From Sarcocystis neurona (taxonomy: Eukaryota; Apicomplexa; Conoidasida; Eucoccidiorida; Sarcocystidae), in the NCBI GenBank assembly GCA_000727475.1, contig KL647293.1, forward strand, positions 4,403,783-4,467,782: 64,000 nucleotides of DNA. Direction: 5' to 3'. Both the position numbers and the translations under genes were made by a program. Shown in pieces: positions 24,001 to 33,853 of the stretch. The number at the start of each line of letters is the position of its first letter. Position 1 is the first letter of the stretch. Under the pieces are notes generated by a model. The model was given only the letters and a program-made list of their open reading frames with translations. It was not told the origin of the DNA and searched no databases.

Positions 24001-27000
24001 AGAGACGCGACCTGCCTGTGCGTCGCCAACAGCAGCACCAGAGAAGAAGACGGCAGGAGTCGTCACAGCAGCAGCCAAAAAAAGTGACTGCCAGGGGATT
24101 CGACGAAAACACTTCTGCACGTGTGCCGCGGTGCAGTCTAGAGACGTGGGCGGGACTGTACTGCTGCTGCTGTCGCGCGGGCGGGACAAAGCCGACGTCT
24201 TGGCAGCAGCAGGAGCAGCAGCAGCGCCAGGGGCGGACCCACACGGGCTGAAAGAGTACCGCACGTTGAGGGACGGGTAACAGAGAAGCTGCTGCCACTG
24301 GTGCTCCTCGGCCTCCTCACAGATGAGACGGGTAGCGGTGAAGAGGGATCGAGCAGGAAACGACAGTATGTAAACAAACGAGCATGCACGGCGCATCAAA
24401 GGGGAAGGACGCTCCAAGAACAACAGCAGCACCAGCTGCAACCCGCCTCTATCATCAACATCCGCGGCAGCAGCAGCACGGGCAGCTGCAGACGCAGCAG
24501 CAGCAGTGGGACCGAGAGCAGCTCTGAGCAGCAGCAGCAGCAACAGCAAAGAAGAGCAGGCTCAGCAGAGACATCCAACACAGCCCCACGCCTCTTCCAG
24601 AAAAGGGTAGGACGTGACGTTCTGACCGTCGACTTCCCTTTCGGGAAAAAAAGCGAAGAGAGAAGCAAAGCGACAGGGAAAGAAATAGTGGGAGGCAGGC
24701 AGGCATGTTGCGGAGAAAGCGGTTGCCCATCAACACACGGTTTCAGACGACCGCCCGCATAAATGAGATCGCGCACGCGTAGAGAGAGAAAACGCAAGTT
24801 TGACAAGTCTGTCCCGACACCTATACATATTTATATATATATATACTCTTACTCATGCATATACATATATATATATATGCAGCTACACTCATATATATAT
24901 GTATATGCATGGAGAGAGAGAAGAAAATAGATGAACCTGCAAGATTTATAGAGAAGATAATCGGGTGAATGCACGGAAGTCAGAGACGAACGGTTGCCGA
25001 GTCTCTCGTAGCGCCAGCGCTCGTGCGTATACCCGAATCTGCTGCTGCGTCATTTACCACGGAGCTAGCAGCATCACTGCGTCCACGTACAGAGACGTCC
25101 GCTCAACAAATTGAAGCAAAGCGCATGAGACGAGTAAGGGATGTAGAGAGAAAGACGGACGTAAAGATTGATAGATATAGGGTATGTCCACCCGAAATAT
25201 GAACGCATATATATATATCAATATGTGTGTACAAGTGCGGCGCCGTTGCTGCTCGCCGAGAGCGGAGCGAGCGCTGAAGGAAGCGACCCTGCAGTGGAGC
25301 GGGAGAGCTCCACCCAGCCAGCCACACGTGTAGTTTTTCGTCTAAATTTTTAATAGGCAGAGACACACGGCTGTTGTTTACCCACGCAGACCGATGCGTA
25401 GATGTCCGTCCACACAGAGACACGTTGCAGAAACGGTCGTACGCAAGTGGCACCGGGACCGGGTTGCTGCGGGATGTTTACCGGCGCCCCCAAGAAAAAG
25501 AAACACAGAGAAAAAAAGAGAAGGGGGACAAACGTGTAGAGAAAAAACAACGTGCACGACTCAGACGTGCATGCCTGTCCACACAACAGCCAGAGAGACA
25601 TGCACGCAACCAGGTACCGACTCCTAGTGCACAGGTCCTTCTACACATATACACATATATATATATGTATGTGTAGAAGTATATATATATATATATGTGT
25701 ATGTGTGTACGTGGAGATATTCGAAAGGATAATTCGCTACGGGCCAGTGTACACATAACCAGATGTCCGTATGTAGAGCTCTCTATGTATCTACGTGTAT
25801 GTGTACATATGTATATGAATATACAGAGATATTGACGCCCATATCTGTGTGGACAGCAGAAATATCTTCGAATATGCCAGCGCAGACGTAGGAACAAGTG
25901 CACGTCTGGATGTGTCGGCTTCCACACACAGACCTGGGCGAAGGCAGCCATTTCTTTGGCGCAGCCTCTCACACAGACACACGCACGTAATACACCCGCA
26001 TGCGCATGACGCAGCGTCCTGCCCACTGCAGCGTCCGTCGTACGTCCCCCCGTCTACGAAAAAAAGACTGACGCAGGGGCACACACCAGACGAGTGGACA
26101 CCAGAGGACCTTCGCCAAGGCGAATCCCATGTCTATATACGAGGGGAAGACGTAAATTTGCAGGCACGGAGAGATTTGAACGACGTGCCCACCATGTAGC
26201 TGAGCCGCGCGGTGTCCGGGTACTTCTCTGCCACGCGGTGCGCCCAGCCTGCGAAAAAAAGGGGAAACATGCGATTCTCTGCACTTGACCTTTGGCCTCA
26301 GGAGCCTTGGGAAGGCGTTCCCTTCCCTTTGTATTTCTGTCTTGCATGTGGAGCTGCTTCAGTGCCTCTGTTCGTCGCTGTCGCGCTCCTCCGTGCTTCT
26401 CGGCTGCTCTGCTTGTGCGTGTGCGGCGACGCTTTCTCTGCTGCTGCCCGTCGTGGACGCGGGTTCGTCAGCCCCGGGTTCGTCAGCCCCGTTGCTTCTC
26501 CCTCTGTCTGTCTGTTACTTCTGCGAAGTCGGTTTTCTGTACATCTCTTCACCGTTGTGCCGAGTGTATCCTTTTTTCGAAGTGCGACGAGCCACGCCCA
26601 CACACACCCCGCCGGGCAGCGAGTCCCACTTTAAACAAACAGCAGCAACAACACTGCCTCTCCATGTTCCGCAAAGGCAGATCCCACGCAGAAGAAACAC
26701 ATGCACCCCGGATGATGTATGCAGATATATGGACCTTTATATCCACACACATATATAGATACGTATGCAAGGTACGTTTGATGTATGCAGATGTACGGAC
26801 ATTCTACACATACGTATATATAAGTATGCAAGGATAGGGGCACCCACAGGGAGATAAAAACGTTTGCGAGGACGCACACAAGTTCGTGTATAAATGGATG
26901 GGCATACACACATGTATATCAACTGAGAGAGGGGGAGATAGCGGGGGAGAGAGACATATTTGGGGAAGTGCCTGCACGTATATGGACAGATATATATGTA

Positions 27001-27775
27001 TACGTGTAAACGCATGGGCAGACACACATGCACATATATTGATTCCGCGTGGAAGCAACTACAGAGAGGGAGTGATACTCATGCGCGGGCATACACATAT
27101 ATAGAGGGGAAATATTTATGCACGGACATACACGTTGACACATACACATAAGGATACGAAGACCGGGGAGGGTTGTGTTGCACGCTTTCAACTGCATGTA
27201 GACTCGGCCTCTATTTGAGAGAGAAACACGCAGCGGTATGGGGAGAAGGATGTCGAGACCACGCAGGCGCAGCTCCGCGGTGCTTTGAATGATGCAGACC
27301 CTTCTTCTACAAATGTGGAGGTGCTTTCGGGTGTACGTACACCGGGTCGCCACCGCTGCTGTCACAGTAGAGCTCCTGTTCAAAGGGAAGCCTGTGGCGT
27401 ACATACACCACCAGCTCACCACCAGTGATGTCAGTGGCGTCCCTATTTAAGCGCAAGTCCCTCGTGTACGTACACCCACCCGGGCATCGCCACTGGGGGT
27501 GTCAGTGGAACTCCTGTCTACACGCAGGCCTGCACTGTACATACACCACCAGGTGACCACCACTGCTGACAGTAGGTTCTCGTTTAGAGGCATGTCTGCG
27601 GTGTACATACACCAGGTCACCACCATGACGTCAGTAGCAGTCCTGCATAAATGCAAACGTGTGGATGCTGTGTTCCGGGCTGACCCGCTACATCGGCGAG
27701 GTCCTTCCCATTCAGCAGCCTGCGCAGCGCCTGATTTGCTGTGGCACTCAGGCCGCTCAACGTCGTCATTGAAGC
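12080..27775 (-). CDS. P1/S1-nuclease-like protein, multi-exon, C-terminal membrane anchor, 5' end not found
   Basis: P1/S1 nucleases are zinc-dependent enzymes that cleave single-stranded DNA/RNA. Exons in transcription order: 27775-27685 (ALRRLLNGKDLADVA), 26248-about 26141 (GWAHRVAEKYPDTARLSY), 21137-20946 (less sure; NCLLEATTYFFFQLVDP), 19477-19282 (YTINLIGDLHSPLHWG, then QRQYFWYSG), 16111-15990 (WTHVNSIKGTYE, FMRWAIENRAVLC), 15437-15380, 15150-15095, 14276-14043 (LRKRILLAGARTAVVMNHIL, the family's C-terminal Leu-Ala-Gly-x-Arg helix), 13133-13076, 12348-12080. Phases agree at every join in 16111-12080, at 19282/16111, at 27685/26248 and at 26141/21137. At least one exon is missing between 20946 (phase 1) and 19477 (phase 0), and the 5' exon is unplaced. 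The last exon encodes one membrane helix (FLINVAIFIVIFLFFVYISRF) plus a short tail. Most canonical metal ligands look altered (see findings). Introns run from 229 nt to several kb and hold nearly all the repeats of the region. Confidence 0.72.
12585..12755. repeat. TATC/TATA microsatellite block
   Basis: Imperfect CTAT tetranucleotide units mixed with TATACATATG, inside the last intron of the P1/S1-like gene. Confidence 0.8.
13013..13035. repeat. CA microsatellite
   Basis: About eleven uninterrupted CA units between the last two proposed exons of the P1/S1-like gene. Confidence 0.9.
15711..15815. repeat. TA microsatellite pair
   Basis: Two runs of TATATA (about 15717-15731 and 15782-15809) separated by unique sequence, in an intron of the P1/S1-like gene. 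Confidence 0.75.
17150..17760. repeat. Degenerate tandem minisatellite with embedded TATA runs
   Basis: The module GTATACNCCNCCTATAT, a TATATA run, then ACAGCTTTACACTCTAAATAC or similar recurs about five times with strong divergence (near 17162, 17248, 17333, 17399, 17639). It lies inside the 3.2-kb intron 16112-19281. The unit length varies, so it was probably built by unequal duplication. Confidence 0.55.
18340..18720. repeat. TATACA/TATA microsatellite cluster
   Basis: Dense short runs of TATATA, TATACA and CATATG without a clean period, intronic to the P1/S1-like gene. Confidence 0.7.
20100..20940. repeat. CAG/GCA trinucleotide-rich tract
   Basis: Scattered runs of CAG on + (CTG on -) interspersed with unique sequence. 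Several frames on both strands stay open as poly-Gln, poly-Ala, poly-Ser or poly-Leu stretches. It lies in the gap between P1/S1-like exons 20946 and 19477, so part of it may hide a missing exon, but most looks non-coding. Confidence 0.6.
21460..21735. repeat. TATA/CATA microsatellite cluster
   Basis: Runs of TA at 21487-21503 and 21716-21735 with CATATACA-type sequence between them. Confidence 0.7.
22041..22205. repeat. Imperfect direct duplication with TA runs
   Basis: The unit TATGGAGACACACAGACA followed by a TATATTAGACG-like segment occurs twice (about 22065 and 22126), with TA runs around and between the copies. Confidence 0.6.
23790..24560. repeat. CAG-rich tract
   Basis: CAG/GCA runs at about 23800-23815, 24015-24030, 24160-24225 and 24420-24545. 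Frames up to 190 codons are open on - and 153 on +, all low complexity. It falls in a long proposed intron (26140-21138) of the P1/S1-like gene. Confidence 0.6.
24828..24908. repeat. TATA microsatellite cluster
   Basis: Four short runs of TATATATA separated by CTC or CATGCATA. Confidence 0.75.
25640..25705. repeat. TATA/TGTA microsatellite
   Basis: Two TATATATATATA runs flanking TGTATGTGTAGAAG. Confidence 0.75.
27331..27665. repeat. Five-copy imperfect minisatellite, about 67-bp unit
   Basis: Copies start at 27331, 27397, 27464, 27535 and 27601 with the shared core GTGTACATACACC, then CACC, TGTCAGTAG and CCTG motifs. Spacing is 66-71 bp. Substitutions are spread evenly, so the array is old. 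It lies just downstream (on -) of the 27775-27685 exon of the P1/S1-like gene. Confidence 0.8.
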
Positions 27776-28569
27776 CTGCAACGCGTCGACCAAGTAAAAC
27801 AGAGACGGACGTGTTACGTGTGCATGCAGCACCTCGGAATGCATGCATCAAGCCACCACGCATGCGAAAGCGAGGGCTGCCTGTAGCCCCGGCCGCCACA
27901 GAGAACAGAAACAAACGCGACGCACCTGGGTGCGCGAAACTCCTACACCACTTCTTCACGCATGCACTGCTGCATGCGAAGGGCTTCCCGCCTGCTGCAA
28001 CGCATGCGCAGCAGGATGCCACCTGCTATACGCGCAGGGCAGTGCATGAAACGTCAACCGTACCTGCCGCAGTTGCCGCGCATGCAATAGATATATATAT
28101 ATAAATTTGTATACACGTGGAGGAGGGGCGCTGCGCATGCGTGGGAGCACACACGTGTGCAAATCGCACATGCAGAGAGAACAGATACACGCATGCATGC
28201 GCGACCGATGAATGCTACAGAGACAGCTCCACGGCGTCGAGTGCCTATGAGGAATCACTGCATGCCGAGTTCAGTACTCGACACTGCATACAGGGTCACC
28301 CATAAGCAGGAGATGCACAGAGATGACACAAATTTAAGAAGCGCAGAAACGGCACTCACGTACATGCGCAGACTGCGTGGACGGTGATCGCCTTTCCTTC
28401 GCGCATGCGAGTAGAGACAGGCTCTCGACGATGTTTCGTGACACAAGGTGCAGGCAAAGAAAGGCAGCGGACCACCGAAATAGTACGACTTCAAAGGGCA
28501 GAGCGACAGGGAGAGGGGGGTGCAGCAGCACTCGCAGCAGCACCAGCAGCAGCTACACAGCAGCAGCGG

Positions 28570-28617
28570 CACCAGCATGCGGCAGCACCAGCATGTCGCA
28601 GCACCACCATGCCGCAG
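28570..28617. repeat. Three-copy 16-bp tandem repeat
   Basis: CACCAGCATGCGGCAG, CACCAGCATGTCGCAG and CACCACCATGCCGCAG, contiguous, next to a CAG run at 28530-28566. Confidence 0.85.
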
Positions 28618-28689
28618 CAAAGAATCAGTCCACAACGTGCAGTGAGCCCAGCAACATGCCACACAATGTTCGTAACAGCAAGACAAAAA

Positions 28690-28960
28690 TACAAATATAC
28701 ATACACATACAGAGACAGATATATAGACAGAGACAGATAGGCACATATACACACATACACTTATGTACATATATCTATATATATATATACAGAGAGAGAG
28801 TCACAGAAAGGAAGAGAGAGATTGATAGCTAGACATACACATATACACATATATGTATATATTTATATATATATAAATACATGCATAACACGTGTACACG
28901 TGAAGTATGTATGCATGTATCTGTGTGTCTACCTGTATATATATATATATGTGAATAGAT
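28690..28960. repeat. CATA/TATA microsatellite cluster
   Basis: Short ACATAC, ACAGAG and TATATA runs in succession, the longest TA runs near 28770-28788 and 28856-28876. Confidence 0.65.
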
Positions 28961-29237
28961 ACATGCATGACGCGCATGCACGTGGTGTATGTGTGTCTAC
29001 ATATATACAAGTATGAATGACTGAGGAACTGCACAGGTGAAGTTGCCCAAATAGACACGCACATAAGCGTCTGTATCCACCTTGGACTTCTGAAGTGACA
29101 GCCGAGACCACGTTCTCTTCCCCATCTTCGAAAATCCCATGCGGAGCCGAGAGAGAGGAAGGTAGGCACACAGCTGAACAGAGCATGCGCAAGGAGTGCA
29201 TGCGCTTGCACATGTTGGGTGTGTCGCCGTCGCTTAC

Positions 29238-30072
29238 CGCTTCCTGCGCTTGAACGTTGAAGCAGGCAGCTGGCTGCAGCAGGAAGAATGGCTGCAGCGC
29301 TCCTTTTCCGCTGCCGCGGCTGTCGAGCAAGCTGCACTGCAGAAGCAGTAGCAGCAGCGAGCAGCCGAGCAGCACCACGGAAGAAAAAGCAGCAGTTCCG
29401 CCATGACACAGTCGCACAGGGACAGGAAGGCCTGCGACAGCAGCTGCTTCAGCACACCGTCGCAGCAACTGATCTTGTCGACGGAGGCGCCGCAGAGGTG
29501 ATACTTCACATTCTCGCTGCTGCGCCGGCTGCTCGTATTCTACCTGCTCCAACTGCTGTTTCACCCGCTGCTGCTGCTTGTTTTCTTCGCGACGCTGTCG
29601 CTGCTCGAGATCCTCCGGGTTTCCCCGCTGCAGGTTCATCTTCGTCGACAGTTGCAGGGCCTCGGTCCCCTGCTGCTGCTCCTTCTCTTCCTTCACTACT
29701 TCCCGCCGCTGCTCTACCCTCAGCTGCTGCAGCTCCTCCTCGCCGGCCTGCTGTTTCTTCGTCTGACTCGGCTGTTCCCCCTTCATTTCCTGCGGCTGCT
29801 CTTTTTTCTGCTGTAGCTGCCACGGCTTCCTCTCGACCCCCCGGTGCCGTTGTGTTGTGTGTCGTGCTGCTGCTGCTGCTGCTGGTCCAGCTGCAGCGCC
29901 CAGCCGCGCGCCCTCTGTGTTCCGGGCTCCTGGCTCCTCTTGTGCATACAACCCGTTCTTCTGGGAAGATTCCTGCTGACGACCTGTTCTCTTCTCTGCT
30001 CTTCACTTCTGCAGCTGGTGCCCGGAAGAAATTCTCGCTCTTTTCTGCGTCAAATTTCTTCGCCGTCTTCAT
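29238..30072 (-). CDS. Low-complexity open region with a possible exon end
   Basis: Two - strand frames are open. One (29952-28929, TTG start) is Gln/Glu-rich. The other begins at ATG 30072 (MKTAKKFDAEKSENFF...) and is Ala/Gly/Glu-rich to 29506. A third frame gives a less biased stretch (SVDKISCCDGVLKQLLSQAF, 29509 downward) that ends at a good GTAAGC donor at 29237. A gene made of Ala- and Gln-rich exons is plausible, and it might be the missing 5' part of the P1/S1-like gene or a separate gene. A 262-codon Ala-rich + strand frame (29288-30076) covers the same DNA, so the strand is not settled. Confidence 0.3.
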
Positions 30073-30965
30073 ATAGCTAGAACTCTCTTCCCTCCTATTT
30101 CATGTGCTGCTGCTGCTACTGACACGCTGCCGTCGACGAATTTCTGGAGCTCCTTGCATCTCCCTGCTGCCATTTCTCTCCCTGCCACCGACGTGCGCAG
30201 CGAATGCAAAACCGCCGCTGCTGCGGTGTCGCTGCGCTGCTTGTGCCGATGCAGAGGTCGCTGCAGCAAAGCAGAAGGCAGCAACGCTCCACGCTTGGAC
30301 CATATATATATACATATACATATATATATGTACGTGCTGAGAGATTCATATGCACAGCCTCGGGCTCGCACACATATATATACATATATACGCGTATACA
30401 GTCGCGTACACCAAACATGCGAATGTTCTTAATATTTACGCCTGAAGATCTCTTTCTCCCTCTACAGATGTATATACCGATACACACGTACAATTGCCGT
30501 ACGCATACCTTCTTACGGATAGAGGGAATGCGCATTATCCATACGCATCTGTTTATGTGTATCTCTCTATCATATACGTGAAGATATATATACGTACGTT
30601 CAACACGGTGGGCGTGTCTATATATGCATATACGTACTGATGTATTTATATGATCTGGTACACCACGTACACCGGTCGTATGTATGCAGATACTACTTTT
30701 GTATATATATACATATATATAGAGAGATGCACGGTGCATCAGCGATCCTTGGCGTGTATACGATCAAAGATTTTTTGGGTAAGGATGGACACCCTACATA
30801 TCTGGCCTACACACGTGCACATACATATAGATGAGGCAGCAGGAGTTGCTGCAAGGCGAGCCGTGGTGGCGAGGCCAGCTACGGGGGGAGAGGCGTAGTC
30901 CTCCCAGCAGAGGCAGCAAAAAACGACGCTGACACTCGAGAAATAACGGGTGCAGTCTGCAAGCG

Positions 30966-31286
30966 ATGCCACAAGGAAGAGGGAAGGCTACAGCAGCGGA
31001 GCCGCGAATAAACAAAGAGAGCCGCAGGAGGGACGCAGAAAGCCAGCAGCGGAAGCGGCAGAAGTGGCAACCCGAGGTATACAAAAGCAGCAAGGGGAGT
31101 AGCAGCACGAGAGAGAAGCAGAAGCAGGTGGAACAGAGCGGGGCCAGCGGCAGCTGTTCGACCGGCGGTGCGGGCGCAGCCAGTGGGACAGCAGGACTCC
31201 TCGAGAGGGATATGCAGTTGCACAGAAGAAAAACGGAGCACTTATATATACGCCCCCAAGAAAGAGAGCTCAAAAGTTGGTTTTGA
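30966..31286 (+). CDS. Candidate open frame, basic and Gln/Ser-rich, 106 aa
   Basis: ATG at 30966 (MPQGRGKATAAEPRINKE...) to a stop at 31286. Very rich in Lys, Arg, Glu, Gln and Ser (REKQKQVEQSGASGS), as in disordered regions of coccidian proteins. No domain. An antisense hydrophobic frame covers it, so coding is uncertain. Confidence 0.25.
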   Translation: MPQGRGKATAAEPRINKESRRRDAESQQRKRQKWQPEVYKSSKGSSSTREKQKQVEQSGASGSCSTGGAGAASGTAGLLERDMQLHRRKTEHLYIRPQERELKSWF

Positions 31287-33716
31287 GGCTCCTATAGAGA
31301 CACATGGCAAAGGTTGGACGGAAATTCCACGGCACAAACGACAGGCGAGGAGGGGAATATTGACACGCGGGCGCTTCATCGGTCACAGAAAGGCGGGATG
31401 AGGAGCTGCAGAAAAGCTCGTATTTTTACGAGGGATCTCACGCAAGAAGAAGCTCCTATCCACGTAAGATATTTTGCGGAAGTGCATTTTCTCTGTGATA
31501 TAATAGCAACGGCTGCAGGCACCTGGGGAAGTCGACGGGGAGACACCGCCATCTGCAGATGTGCTACAGATTGATGAAAGTGTTCCTGCACGGATGTTCA
31601 TCTGAATATTTTCACCGCCATGAGCATACAAAGAGACCGACGTTCGTGCCAGTGCACGGAGGGGCTACACAGATATCGTACGAGTACCTACATGCATGTG
31701 TGTATTTCCTTACCACCGTATATAAATCTGTCTCTGTGCACAGGACGGGCGTATCTAAGATACACGCGGGTAGGGGCGCACAGCAGCGGCGAAAGATATA
31801 GAAGGCGGCGTCGAGTGCAGTGTAAGATCGTCGAGGAAAATTGAGGATTACCCCTTTTGCTGCTTCCGTCCGCCCGGTGGATTGTGCTGAGGCCCCCTGC
31901 TCGGGAGCGGTGCTGTCCTGCAGCGGCGCCCTGTTGTTGCTGGGCTGGGGCTAACTTGCAGGCGAAGCAGCCCTGGGATCGCCTGCTGCTCGAGTCAGCG
32001 ACGATTTTGGGCTTCTGTGGTCAAAAAGAGGACTTAAATCCCACGTGCAGCCATCCACGTCTCTTCCTTCGGCGAAAAAGGGAAAAGTCGTACACACCGA
32101 CGTACACATGGAGGTGTGCAGATCGGTGCTGTGTGGAGGGAGGGACGCACGCCAGGAGAAAAAAAACGCAGCCCGCAAGGAAAAAACCCTTCCCGCCCGC
32201 CAGAAAACACGTTTCTACATTAGCCGCAATCCGTGAGACGTCAGCAGAGTTTGCAAGTGCCTTTGTCTGGGCACCTCTGTACGCTGGCAGCGGCGACACA
32301 GAGGAGCTGCGTTTGCGGCAGCCCCCGTGAAGGGGAGTGCTGCGCTTGCTGGCCTGCTACTGCCGCCACAAACGGGACGGATGTCTCTCTCTTCTCTGAG
32401 ACCGAAAAGTCGCAGCAGCGGCAGAAGCAGCCACACCCCTTCTCGCAAGTGCAGAAAGCCGTTTCACTGCATCTCTGCTGACGAGAAAGACGACCACACC
32501 CACAGCAGCAGTACCAGCCCCGCCTGCACCGGGGGAGCAGCGCACAGCAACCAACAGCAAGACAAACACGTATCACGGTGCCAAGGGAGAACTCGCGGGT
32601 CTCTGATTTACGAGAAGAAGAAGCCACCCTTTTGAAAGAAGGTAGCCGTCTTGTGTCACCAGTACGCCTACACCGTCGTGCAGACCACTGCCGGATTTAG
32701 AGACTTGAGGATTACGCCATAATGCAAGCTGTCGCTCGTAACAGTGACGAGTGCGTGAGTAGATTACTCCTGCTGCGACTCCCGATGCTACCTACACCGA
32801 TGTGCTGCTGGTGCTCTTTCTGCTGCTCCTGCCAATACCGCGCTCCCTGGTGCTGCCGCCGCTGCGGCTCCTGCTGCTGCTGGGACTGCCGCTGCCCCTG
32901 GCTGATGCTGCTGCTGCTGACTGCTGCTACCGCTGACGCTGCTACTGCACACGAGGAATGGTAATAAGCTTCTCTTGCAGGTGCCGCCACACAACAGATA
33001 CCCTGCTGTGACTGCTGCTAGAAAGATCAGTGCGCGTTCACCTTTCGCCGCTGATGACACTTTTCGGATGCACCAGACAACAACACGTCTGTTCCACTGC
33101 TGCTGCAGCAGCAGCTACCACTTCTCCCACGGCCGCTGATGCGTCGCCGGTCTCCCCCGCTCTCGTCTGCTGCTGTTGCACAAACTGCTCTGCTGTGGTA
33201 TGAAGCAGAGAGTGTGCACCGATCCCCGCGGCGACCAAATACATACACGCGTAAGTTGGTCCTAGTACAAGTATCTGCAATTTCACATGTTCTGCTGTCA
33301 CCCAGAGTAAGTAGTTCGCAGTGTTAGTTCTCGTGCACCACTACTGCTGCGCTGCATCGTCGTTGGGAAAAGTACTACTGCCCCTCCCTTGCAGCTGTGC
33401 ACGTGCAGCTGGTTCTTTCGTGGCGTCATGCACCCTCCTGTTGCTGCTGCCGCTGCTGCCACCTTGCTGCTGCCGCTGCTGCTGCAGCTGCAGCTGCAGC
33501 TGGGTCTTAGCTTCCACTACTGTTCTTCTACCCTCCGCTGCTGCGCTGCCATCCGCGTGTACGTCGACAAGCTCTTACTACCTTTACACTTGTACGACGG
33601 CCTGCTTGCTGAAACGGCCCTCCACGGCGACACTGAATGCCTACCACTGCGAAGCATTTGAGAGAGCGATGTGCGCCGCAGGAAAAATTTTGGTAACTAT
33701 GTGTTGTTGAAAAGAC
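31287..33716. other. Stretch without a supported gene, CTG-rich at its right end
   Basis: 31287-32300 has only short frames and no repeats. From 32330, CAG/CTG runs appear (32780-32940, 33100-33120, 33430-33500) and open Leu-, Ala-, Ser- or Gln-rich frames on both strands that cannot be told apart. Confidence 0.5.
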
Positions 33717-33853
33717 ATGCAGACACGCATCCCAATCTTCGTTACACGTAGGGCAGTTGAGTAAACTCCGCAGACGTGCATACAGCTCCAGAACTGCTTG
33801 AACACTTTCCGGCTTGCGTACCGGATGAAGGGACGTTTGCACATAAATGCTTA
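33717..33853 (-). CDS. Possible exon resembling the Erv1/ALR active-site region
   Basis: The - strand piece after acceptor CGTGTGCGTACCCAG encodes YVQTSLHPVRKPESVQAVL and then LYARLRSLLNCPTCNEDWD. In Erv1/ALR sulfhydryl oxidases (disulfide-generating FAD enzymes of the mitochondrial intermembrane space) a Pro-x-x-Pro segment is followed about 20 residues later by Leu-x-Pro-Cys-x-x-Cys. The spacing here is similar, but the Pro before the CxxC is Asn. The later FAD-binding HN-x-x-N motif was not found nearby, so the assignment is weak. Confidence 0.28.

Noticed and set aside
27331..27665. CRISPR-like array
   Set aside because: The units are contiguous and imperfect with no unique spacers, and the context is eukaryotic. 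It is a minisatellite.
28929..29952. A 340-codon Gln/Glu-rich - strand frame as a complete gene
   Set aside because: It begins with TTG, overlaps two other open frames on - and an Ala-rich one on +, and its tail runs into TA repeats. Treated only as a candidate region.
11000..33000. Telomere-like AAACCCT arrays, reported from repeat-rich segments of Eimeria
   Set aside because: None were seen by eye in this window; the repeats are TA, TATACA, TATC, CA and CAG types instead.
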